A stretch of DNA of 11,949 nt from positions 1-11,949 of the forward strand of contig JAPEVF010001246.1 of the NCBI GenBank assembly GCA_029747585.1, in the 5' to 3' direction. The stretch is from Pleurotus djamor (Eukaryota > Basidiomycota > Agaricomycetes > Agaricales > Pleurotaceae). The translations under genes and the position numbers were made by a program. The notes beneath the pieces are model-generated. The model did no database searches. It worked only from the letters and a program-made list of their open reading frames with translations, and was not told the DNA's origin. Below, piece by piece: positions 1 through 8,000 of the stretch; within the stretch, counting starts at the first letter, position 1; every line of letters begins with the position of its first letter.

Positions 1-620
1 GGGGGTTGGATACGCAATACCGCTTGTAAGCTTCGACAATGATGTTCTCAAGCTCTTCACCGCCGTCTGTAGAAGCATTGAATGGCAGTCCGCGACGAAA
101 TGTGGGTTTGGATAGACGGGGACTCACGATACACGGCTCCGGAGAGTTTCCCAAGCTTCCAACCATCGACGGGACCCATTTCCGAGTCCATCTTGTCCAT
201 CTCTGCTCTTATCCATTCGGCTGACCTCCCTTCCTCAGGTAGGGCAAGATGTCTGACAACCTCCGGACCAACAGGGATGAGTTTCTTCTCAATGTCGAGT
301 TTGGCCTTTGCCATCTCCGAATTCACTTTTTGTCTCATTTGAGGCGTTTGTAGAATCAAGAACACAATACGCTGGACGTTTCCGCATCGAGTCTGAGCAA
401 CTATTCAAAGCGATGTCGGGAAATTTACCTGGTTGATCCATTGGTAGATTTCTCGAACTGTTCCCGAGATGCCCCTCGCTCGAAGGTGACGGTGGATCTT
501 CAGCGTGTGTCGGATGAGCACATAGACAAACAGGATTGTTTTCAGGCTTTCATAGCTCAAGGGGACCTTGAGGATGTCTCGAGCAGCGAGCACGACCGAT
601 TTCCCCCGTTGGACGAGCAT
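1..620 (-). CDS. DPL1: Sphingosine-1-phosphate (dihydrosphingosine phosphate) lyase, N-terminal part, cut by window edge
   Basis: This PLP-dependent ER-membrane enzyme cleaves phosphorylated long-chain bases to ethanolamine phosphate and a fatty aldehyde, the exit step of sphingolipid catabolism. Proposed exons on the minus strand are 620-429, 371-128 and 66-1, giving 167 residues. Introns are 428-372 (57 bp) and 127-67 (61 bp). The start at 620 is the first in-frame ATG. Residues about 25-42 form a hydrophobic stretch (TILFVYVLIR), the expected single N-terminal membrane anchor. Family motifs follow: RHLALPEEGRSAEWI, MDKMDSEMG and GKLSGAVYHGGEELENIIVE, the last formed only after splicing, then YCVSNP at the edge. 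The PLP lysine and most of the catalytic domain lie beyond position 1. An acceptor at 393 would give a 36-bp intron, also in frame; 372 is preferred for its length. The gene is divergent from prefoldin 4. Identity is secure; the first acceptor is less so. Confidence 0.93.
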
Positions 621-923
621 GCGTAGACTTGGTTTGGGTGGAAGTGAGAAAGCCGCGCGTGGTGCACTCGGGTCGACCGATGGAGGGAATCTATCTGGAC
701 GGGGACCACGTGCATGGCAATTCCAATTACACGGTGCACGCAAACTGAGACTTTGCCTTGGAGAAGAGGATTTTTGGCCGGAGCTCTGAGCAGCCTTGTT
801 ATAGCAAACGACGATAGTGAAATTCGTTTAGAGCCAAGTCCGTCGCTGTCAGAGGTCGGCTAACGGATTCAAGGTCGCGCACGTGCTAAATATTTCTCGA
901 TCTCCTGACCTCGGACCACCATC
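621..923. promoter_or_regulatory. Divergent promoter between S1P lyase and prefoldin 4, with two CACGTG boxes
   Basis: This 303-bp gap separates two divergent start codons and must hold the 5' leaders and promoters of both genes. Two palindromic CACGTG hexamers are visible at 707-712 and 880-885. This is the core site of bHLH factors such as the Cbf1, Pho4 or Ino2/Ino4 types. No convincing TATA box was seen. The open frame running upstream of the lyase start (621-743) has no ATG, so I treat it as untranslated. Confidence 0.5.
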
Positions 924-1535
924 ATGAACAGTCTACGAATGGTATGGTATCGTTGTCCACATATCAAGCAAATTACTGAACCCAGAGCAGATAGAACAGG
1001 AGGATGAGAGCAATGATAACGAGGAGGTGACTTGGGGTGAGTGAGTAGCTCCATCTGTCTAAGATGTCCTGGCTCTAATCGCTCTAAAAGATGACCAACA
1101 GAGGATCAACACGTTCTCAAAGCTCAACGGTAGACTAAGGAACATCGAGGAGAGGTTAGAGGAACTCAAAGTATGTTTGATGTCTTATGATTGGGACCGA
1201 AAGGTTGACGTTGTTCTAAAGCAAGAGAAAGAGTCCCTCGATGATCTATCAACCGAATTAGAGCTCGCAGATGAAGACGAGCCCGTCTTGTAAGGAAAAG
1301 AACGTAATCCTACTCTGCGACGTTGCTGATCATATGCTTCAGATACAAAATTGGGGAGGCATTCTTGCATATGCCACATCCACAAGCCCTGAAGCGTCTC
1401 GAATCCGACCAATCTGAGCTCGACGAACGACTGGCCCAGCTGACCTCTCAGGCAGAAAGCTGTGAAACGGAAATGAAAGAGTTGAAAGTCACTCTGTACG
1501 CAAAATTCGGAAAGTCGATCAATCTTGACGAGTAG
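924..1535 (+). CDS. GIM3: Prefoldin subunit 4 (beta-type)
   Basis: This is a subunit of the hexameric cytosolic prefoldin chaperone, which passes nascent actin and tubulin to the CCT/TRiC chaperonin. Proposed exons are 924-941, 988-1036, 1091-1170, 1222-1289 and 1343-1535, with introns of 46, 54, 51 and 53 bp. The product is 135 residues, normal for this family. Diagnostic stretches are EEVTWDDQQRINTFSKLN near the N terminus, LELADEDEPVLYKIGEAF in the middle (the beta-hairpin region), and the ending LYAKFGKSINLDE. Long charged heptad-like helices on both sides of the hairpin fit the two coiled-coil arms. The first exon encodes only six residues and its acceptor reads GAG instead of CAG, so the extreme N terminus is the weak point; everything from EEVTW on is firm. 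The gene diverges from S1P lyase and converges on ATG3. Confidence 0.93.
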
Positions 1536-1673
1536 ACACATGCAGGTTTTCTAAATAAACGGATACTTCTACGTTTGTGAAGAAAGCATATTAGTGTACA
1601 TCCAACGAGCACCGCCTAGTAAGGGTATATGATACAATGAATATGCGCGAATCCAAATGATACTCCAATCCCT
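1536..1673. terminator. Convergent 3' ends of prefoldin 4 and ATG3
   Basis: This is a 138-bp gap between two stop codons that face each other. An AATAAA hexamer at 1554-1559, 19 bp after the prefoldin stop, is a plausible polyadenylation signal for that gene. The rest is AT-rich and shows no ORF or other structure. The two 3' UTRs probably overlap. Confidence 0.45.
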
Positions 1674-3040
1674 TCAGAATGCAGTGGTAGAATCGACCTC
1701 GATGGTGGGGACGATGGAGGCAATGAACTTCAAGAACACGACGAGATAGAAATCCACCCTCATCCCCTGAGGCTCTTCCTCTTCAGTTTCAGCCTTTCCT
1801 GATCCACTCGACTTGCGGCTGAAAGGCCATTTCTTGATGGTAGCAGAGGGCGCTTTCACTTCCTTCGCAGGCGTAGAGTCCGATTTGCGTTGTTGAGCGA
1901 GCTGCTCTTCGATCATACCACTGTTCATCCTCTCGATGACTTTCTTCATGACACTAGCGTGTTTGCAAGGATGGACTGATGCAGCTTGTAGGGATCCCGA
2001 GTGAGGGAATGGTTCAATCGTCACCGTCTTGAACGCGTGATCTGCAGATACGTCTTGGAAGATCTGAGGGGGAGTAAGTGGCGTTCGGTTCTCATCGTAT
2101 CCGAGGAGCCAGATGCGAGGCGTTTGGTAGTACTTGTCGTATGTGATCATGACATCGTAAGTTCTGACCTGAAGTAGATTGCCTTTGGCCACTTCGATGT
2201 CGCTGCGCAGTTTTGGGTTGAGATTTGAGGTGAGGGAATCCAAGTTCAAAATGCGTACCTAGATTCTGCAACAGCGGGTGCAGCCTTGGGAGGAGCCACA
2301 GCAGTGGCTTCATCGCCTTCCTCAAGATCATCCTCCTCCATATCAGGGATATCATCCAAGTCTGGCGTATCTGCTNGGANGCATCCCCACCCCCACCAAG
2401 AGACATAGCCCCCATTCCAGAAGTAACTCCACCAACAGAATGCGAGTTCCCATGGTCATCAGCGTCTAAGTCGGGAATCTCGTCTATCGTGCCGGGGTTC
2501 TTGGAGTCATGGTGCGCGATCTTGCGACCGGCATGTGTCTCGACCCATTCATCTGCGTCAGCGCCGGCAGCTGACGAATCACCGAACGAGAGAAGTCGTT
2601 CTGCGTCTTCATCTGCGTCGGTGTAGGCAAGAGAGGTGGCGCGTCTGAGGCAAGGCACCCCGCGAGTGAGAAGGTATTGCTTGTCTGCTGGGAGATAGTC
2701 GCGAGCCTTTGATGAATCTCCCTTCTCCCTGTCCCAAAAAACAGTTCAAAGACGGAAATCTTGCGATAAAATGGTATTGACCCACCATGACCACACAGGG
2801 AATTTGTAGACCAAGAAATCACCAGCAGCAACGAACTCCTCTAGTCGGCCAACATAAACCGAAAGAACGCGATTAAAGACATTTTACACATACCAGGTGT
2901 TATTCTACCGTGTTCTTTGAACTTGCTTTCTTTCAGGACCTTGTGATGGACGTGATCAGCATGTAATCGTGATACTCTAGATGCATATCTATACGCACAG
3001 GGCTGAGGTATTCTCGAACAGCCCAATATTGTTGCTGCAT
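1674..3040 (-). CDS. ATG3: ATG3, E2-like conjugating enzyme for ATG8 lipidation (one-base slip at two Ns)
   Basis: ATG3 takes ATG8 from the E1-like ATG7 and transfers it to phosphatidylethanolamine during autophagosome growth. Proposed minus-strand exons are 3040-2999, 2939-2894, 2840-2786, 2728-2259 and 2202-1674, with introns of 53-59 bp; expected length is about 380 residues. The N terminus reads [14 protein letters not shown], then [20 protein letters not shown] and [19 protein letters not shown], all family-typical. The acidic flexible region ([31 protein letters not shown]) follows. The E2 core has [20 protein letters not shown] and the catalytic cysteine in [13 protein letters not shown], near residue 284. 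The C terminus has [20 protein letters not shown]. Reading frame shifts in exon 4 between 2376 and 2380, where the sequence has two N bases; exon 4 is one base short of closing its phases. I take this as a base-calling or assembly fault in an intact gene. A Lys/Ser/Glu-rich insert lies between the cysteine and the C-terminal strand. Confidence 0.95.
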
Positions 3041-3524
3041 CGCATGGTCAGGCCGGAAACATGGATGCACGGAGTATTTTGACAGACCTGAATGGCATGC
3101 ATGTTGAGAAAGAGTCGAAGACGAGGGGTCAACGGAGTAGTTGCAGTTCAACTTGGGAAAGTGCCAATCGATCTGAAATGGGTGAAGTGTGGCAGTGCAG
3201 CTAAAGAAGCTCCCAGTTGCCGAATAAAACGCCGGATCCCATCCTTGCAGGTGAACTGCGAAGACGGCCAGAATACGGCCAAGAGCAGTTATGATGAACG
3301 CAGTTCAGTGTACAATCAATTGCGGATACAGGTCAGATACCCAAGGATCCGAAAAGAGTCAGTTGGGTTCATCCGACACTTCCCATCATTCTGGATTCTG
3401 CGGAGACGCTGAAGGAGAGACTGACAGCACGACGAAAGCTTGTAAGTGCGACGAGAAGCAACAGAAAAGTAGATATGTACAAATAAACCCAAGAAACCAG
3501 AAAATGGACCACCGGCAGGCATGC
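3041..3524. promoter_or_regulatory. ATG3 upstream region and LYAR-like gene 3' region
   Basis: These 484 bp lie between the ATG3 start and the stop of the next minus-strand gene. They hold the ATG3 promoter and leader and the 3' UTR of the LYAR-like gene. A CCAAT-like pentamer occurs near 3164. On the minus strand, TGTACATA (3481-3474), about 45 bases after the LYAR stop, matches the Pumilio/Puf consensus TGTANATA. Several short open frames cross the region, but none resembles a protein or shows splice-compatible extension. No RNA gene was seen. Confidence 0.4.
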
Positions 3525-4838
3525 TTAGGTCGCTATCTCTGCGGCTTTTTTGTCCTTTTTGCGATCCTTTTTCTCTTTCTTGGACTTTTTCTCCGCCTTC
3601 CCCTCCTTCGAAGCGACATTAGAATCCCCCAGGACCGGGGGCGCAGGGGTATCGTTATTTTTGCTTTTCTTCTTCTTCTCCGGGACCACCTCTTCCTCAG
3701 CGCCTGCATCATCGTCAGCTTTACTCCGCTTGCGTTTCTTCTTGGGTTCCTCTGGTGCGCCAGCCTCGTCGCTCGGCGTGTCAAGAGGGACAGCGTCATC
3801 AGATTTGCTTTTCTTCTTCGATTTCTTCTTCTCTTTTTCGCTAGTCGTGACATCGGTGCTCGTCTCTGGTTCTGCGGCGGATTTTGACTTCTTTTTCTTC
3901 TTCTTTTCGGACAGGTCGTCTGAGGGAGCGGAAGAGGGTTCGTCAGCCGTCGATTTTTCTTGGGATTTCTTCAATTTCTTCTCTTTTTTCTCCTTCAGAG
4001 GTTTGGCATCCGTCGACTGGGATGTAGTCTCAGCATCCTGGAGTTTAGCCTTTTTCTTCGTTGGCGAATCTTCCGTCTATGGAAGTAGAGTTAGTAAACG
4101 GGGAGCCAATGGGATCACGGTGTGCTACTCACATCTTCGGGTACAGGTGATTTCCGTTTCTTTGATTTGTCTTTCTTCTGTTTCTCCTTCTCCGTAACCT
4201 CGGTGGTGGGTGGTATCAGGGCAGAAACTTCTTTGGGCGAAGGTTTGGGAGATGATGATCCCTCCCCAGAATCTGGCGTCACGGTGACAGGCGACATCCG
4301 AGCAGGTGTTCCTAGCGGTGTATCATTGGCACCAGTCCCCCGAGGTCTGGGTTGGCTATTCCATCCACCGCCACCCCTACCACCGCGATTAGAGAAACCC
4401 CCTCGACCTCTTGATGATGTGTATCCATTTTGGTGTCCTGACTGGATGAATAGAGGCAAGTCATGTTAGTATATATGAGCACCAGCTGTCGTAACTTGGA
4501 CGACCCACGTACGGATTTTGGACCCTTATATAGGCTTTTTTGGTATTTCTCGGCTTCGCTTATACAAGATGTGTGTCCTTTGAACTCTGCGGGTGAGTTA
4601 AACGTCTTGGAGCAATCAATGCAGTCAACGCCGCTATGACATCTTGCGTAGTGCTTATCGAGTTTGGGTTTCGTCACAACGTCCCCACAACCTAGTCCGG
4701 GGAAAATGTAAAGTTTCTGGTTATGCACATAACATCGAATCGGGTTGATGGAATCAACGTACTGTGGCATCTGACAGAGATGGATGAGCTTTAAGTGGAA
4801 CCATACAAAAGAAGACAAACTTACTGGAAGGAAACCAT
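3525..4838 (-). CDS. LYAR-type C2HC zinc-finger nucleolar protein with lysine-rich tail
   Basis: LYAR-family proteins are nucleolar and bind pre-ribosomal particles; a role in ribosome biogenesis is inferred from the family. Proposed minus-strand exons are 4838-4825, 4770-4763 (8 nt), 4691-4513, 4441-4133 and 4076-3525, which sum to 1062 nt and 353 residues. Introns are 54, 71, 71 and 56 bp; the last has a clear CTAAC branch site. Finger 1 uses C6, C9, H21 and C25 (start MVSFQCHSCGDVV); finger 2 uses C31, C34, H47 and C50 (CIDCSKTF...HTSC), followed by ISEAEKYQKSLYKGP. Next comes an Arg/Gly box (RGRGGFSNRGGRGGGG), then a long tail of Lys-Ser/Glu blocks such as EKKKKKKSKS and KKSKKEKKDRKKDKK, typical nucleolar-retention sequence. 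Without the 8-nt exon the frame breaks and finger 1 loses C6. The gene is divergent from TOP3. Confidence 0.9.
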
Positions 4839-5073
4839 ATTGGAGATCGCAAGAACCAGAGATTTACAACACCTGGTGAAGTCCAAAATTTCGATTGTGA
4901 TCGAGCCACGGAGGCTATAGGCTTTTGATCCTAATAGTCACACACAGACGCGAGACCGTGTCACGTCGCGTCCATGTTGATTGACTTTCATTCCACTCGC
5001 CCTGCAACTTCCACGGACCCTGTTGGCCCCCATTCTGACCGTACGGGCAATCCACACGTCGGGACTGGCATTA
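4839..5073. promoter_or_regulatory. Divergent promoter between LYAR-like gene and TOP3
   Basis: This 235-bp gap between two divergent ATGs must carry both leaders and core promoters. No TATA box is obvious. An ATG at 4974 opens a frame that is out of register with TOP3 and runs past its start at 5074; if present in the transcript it would act as an overlapping upstream ORF. Shared regulation of a ribosome-biogenesis gene and a recombination gene is possible but not shown by the sequence. Confidence 0.45.
4981..5073 (+). other. ATG-less in-frame extension of TOP3 resembling a mitochondrial presequence
   Basis: Thirty-one codons directly upstream of the TOP3 ATG are open in the same frame, bounded by TGA at 4978-4980. 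The translation has no Asp or Glu, has Arg at positions 12 and 22, is rich in Leu, Ala, Pro and Thr, and ends VRAIHTSGLAL. R-A-I-H-T-S fits the R-10 pattern (Arg, any, Ile/Leu/Phe, two any, Ser/Thr/Gly, four any) of presequences cut by MPP and then the octapeptidase. There is no ATG and no AG acceptor within the stretch, so use would need a near-cognate start such as TTG at 4981 or CTG at 5002. Metazoan TOP3A makes a mitochondrial form from an alternative start, which makes the idea reasonable. Chance remains possible. Confidence 0.35.
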
Positions 5074-8000
5074 ATGCGTGTACTTTGTGTCGCGGAGAAG
5101 CCCTCCATATCAAAGTCCATCAGCCAAATTCTTTCGGGGGGTCATTACACCACAGTGCGTCCAACCCCACCAGGCTGGTGGTCTTGTGCTGATAATATGT
5201 ATTAATCCTAGCGAGATACGAGGACAGGCTTTATTAAGAATTATGTCTTCGACTACCCTCAAATGAATGCTCAATTCACGGTCACGGCCGTCGCTGGTCA
5301 TCTGAAACAGCACCTATTCTACGACTCGCATCAGAACTGGAATTCCTGCGATCCGTTTGACGTGTTCGATGCACCAGTGAAAACAGAAATTCCCAATGAC
5401 AAGAAAGGGATTGAGGCAAACCTTATAGCCGAAGCGAAGAAAGCTGACATGCTCATGATATGGACGGATTGTGATAGAGAGGGCGAGCATATTGGCTGGG
5501 AGATTGCTCAAGTTTGTCGTTCAGCGAAACGGAACATTAATGTCAAGCGAGCACGCTTCAGTGCTATTATTGCCCAGTAAGTCAGTGTGCCACTTGGTTC
5601 GATGAATCCGTGTTGTCATTTTATAGGCAAATACATCGTGCCGCACAACATCCTGTGGACCTAGACCAGGCGCAGGCCGACGCAGTTGAAGCACGTTCTA
5701 TCCTTGACCTCAAGACTGGCGCTGCATTCACCAGGTATCAAACCAAGACCCTCCGATCTTCTGGTGCTCTCCCCGAGGAGGCCGGGACCATCTCATACGG
5801 TAATCAAAGCCCTCCTACTTCCCGGCCCACCTTGAATTCAATTATCCAGGCACCTGTCAATTTCCTACTCTAGGGTTCGTCGTAGCTCGCTTCAAAGACG
5901 TCCGGAACTTTATTCCAGAGGCATTTTGGTATATATACCTTGCCCTTGTGCGAAATCAGGAAGAGACAAAGTTCTCGTGGCGGCGGAACCATCTCTTTGA
6001 CATGGACGTAGCTGCTGTGATTTACCAGGAGGTTCTAGCAAACCCTACTGCCCGAGTCACGAAAGTTACCAAGAAGCCCACCAAGAAATGGTATGAGCAT
6101 TGCACAGCGTGCGTGCGTTTTGTCTGACTCATTACTTGTTTTCAGGAAGCCACTTCCTCTGACGACGGTCGAGCTTCAGAAGGCTGGGTCACGGTTGCTT
6201 AGGCTTGCCCCAAAGAAAGTCCTCGACGTAAGTACGTTTCGCTAAATGGGATCCAAGGCTCACATTGGTAGTGAAGTTAGCCGAGAGTCTCTATCAGCGA
6301 GGTTTTCTGTCGTACCCTCGTACCGAGACGGATCAATTCGATCCCCAGTTCGACTTTATGTCACTAATTGACAAACAAACGGTTGATCCTGCCTGGGGGC
6401 CGTTCGCCGCGACGTATGTACCCGTCCCTTTTATGAATCTCCTTGCATCTAAATACTTCACAGCCTTCGCGGTGGCCAATTCATGACCCCTCGACGTGGA
6501 AAGAATGATGATAAGGCCCATCCTCCTATCCACCCTACTGCACATGTTGCAAATCTCGCTGGTGATGAGAAGCGTGTTTATGAATTTGTAACTCGCCGTT
6601 TCCTCGCATGTTGTTCCAAGGATGCCACCGGTTCACAGACGACTGTCGATGTTGTCTGCGGTGGGGAGGAATTCTATGCCACTGGTCCGTCAATATTGCT
6701 TTATCACCACAAAGCAAACTAACGGTTACTTCCAGGTCTCATTGTTCACGAGCGCAATTACCTGGATGTTTATCCATATGACAAATGGACGTCGAATCCT
6801 TTGCCTGATTTTGCTGAAGGCGAAGAGTTCCAACCTTCAATATGTGAATTACGAGACGGCGAAACATCCCCGCCTAATTTCCTCACTGAAGCTGACTTGG
6901 TCACCTTGATGGACAAGAATGGCATAGGTAAGGCTTTTGAAACATCCCAACATTCCCTCTGACAAGAAATTGTACGCCCTCAGGAACTGATGCAACCATT
7001 GCCCAACACATTGACACAATCATCAAGCGAGAGTATTGCGTCGAAAGGTTCGAGGGTCAGACCAAGTACCTAGTGCCCTCAACACTCGGCATTGGTCTCA
7101 TTGAAGGCTACGACCAAATTGGTCTAGATAAAAGCTTGAGCAAACCACAGCTGCGACGCGAGGTGCGCTCCCTCTTCGCCGCCACACTCAGTGACTCACC
7201 TCGAAAAATTGACGTTATCAGACCGAGCGCGCTATGAACCAGATATGTCAACGAGCTAAGACAAAGCACGAGATGCTCACCCAGGCTCTCGAGCAGTACA
7301 AGGAAATGTACATCATCACTAAGCGCGAGTTTAACAAGGTTGTCAATGTGAGTTTACTTCTTCAATCCGTGGTATTATGCAGCCTTTCTTATGCCGCAAC
7401 AGAGTGTGCGAGGGCGAGTTGCTGGTGGTCCTCAGGCTAATGGTCCCCCGCCTCCCGCTGGTGGGCGTGGGCGTGGAGGAGGAGGACCCAGAGGTCGAGG
7501 AGGAAGAGGCGGTGGTGGTGGTGGTGGTGGTAGGGGTGGTCCTGGTAGGCGGAGTGATGAAGAGGGAGGAGGTGGTCAGGACGGGCCGAGCAGCGGAAGG
7601 GGAAGCCGTGCCCGAGGGACAACTCGTGGGACAACTGCAGGTCGAGGACGAGCTGCTAGTACTTCGACTCGCGGTAGGACCAGCGTACAGGAAGCCGCTC
7701 CACCAGGTAGGTCCAGTTGCGGTGCACATCCACCCTATATGTCTGATACAATCTATCACGAAAGTCCCTCCTCCACCAGTCCGACCTGCTCCACCTCCAC
7801 GACCACCGATAGCCTCCACTTCATCCGGTACCGGTGCCAGCGTCAACTGCGATTGTGGTCAGCCCGCAATACGCAGAATCATCACCAACGAACTTCGAAC
7901 CAAGGGGAAATCACATTGGGCATGCAGTCAAGACCAATGTGGATTCTTCCAATGGACAGGTGACCCAATTGCTCCTGAAACCGTCGATCCTGGTCCCCCA

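Noticed and set aside
393..428. A 36-bp first intron in S1P lyase
   Set aside because: It is in frame, but much shorter than every other intron in the window; the acceptor at 372 gives 57 bp and a better family match.
3291..4197. Long plus-strand open frames (198 and 215 codons) rich in Phe, Leu and Ser
   Set aside because: They are antisense shadows of the lysine-rich LYAR tail: AAG/AAA codons read as CTT/TTT on the other strand. They match no family and lie opposite a fully supported gene.
6232..6271. A 40-bp version of TOP3 intron 5
   Set aside because: It is in frame but adds two residues before LAESLYQ that do not fit the family alignment; 6228-6276 has a GTAAGT donor and aligns without a gap.
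7343..7846. Minus-strand 167-codon frame rich in Thr and Ser
   Set aside because: It is the antisense of the GGT/GGA-rich RGG linker of TOP3; composition alone keeps it open.
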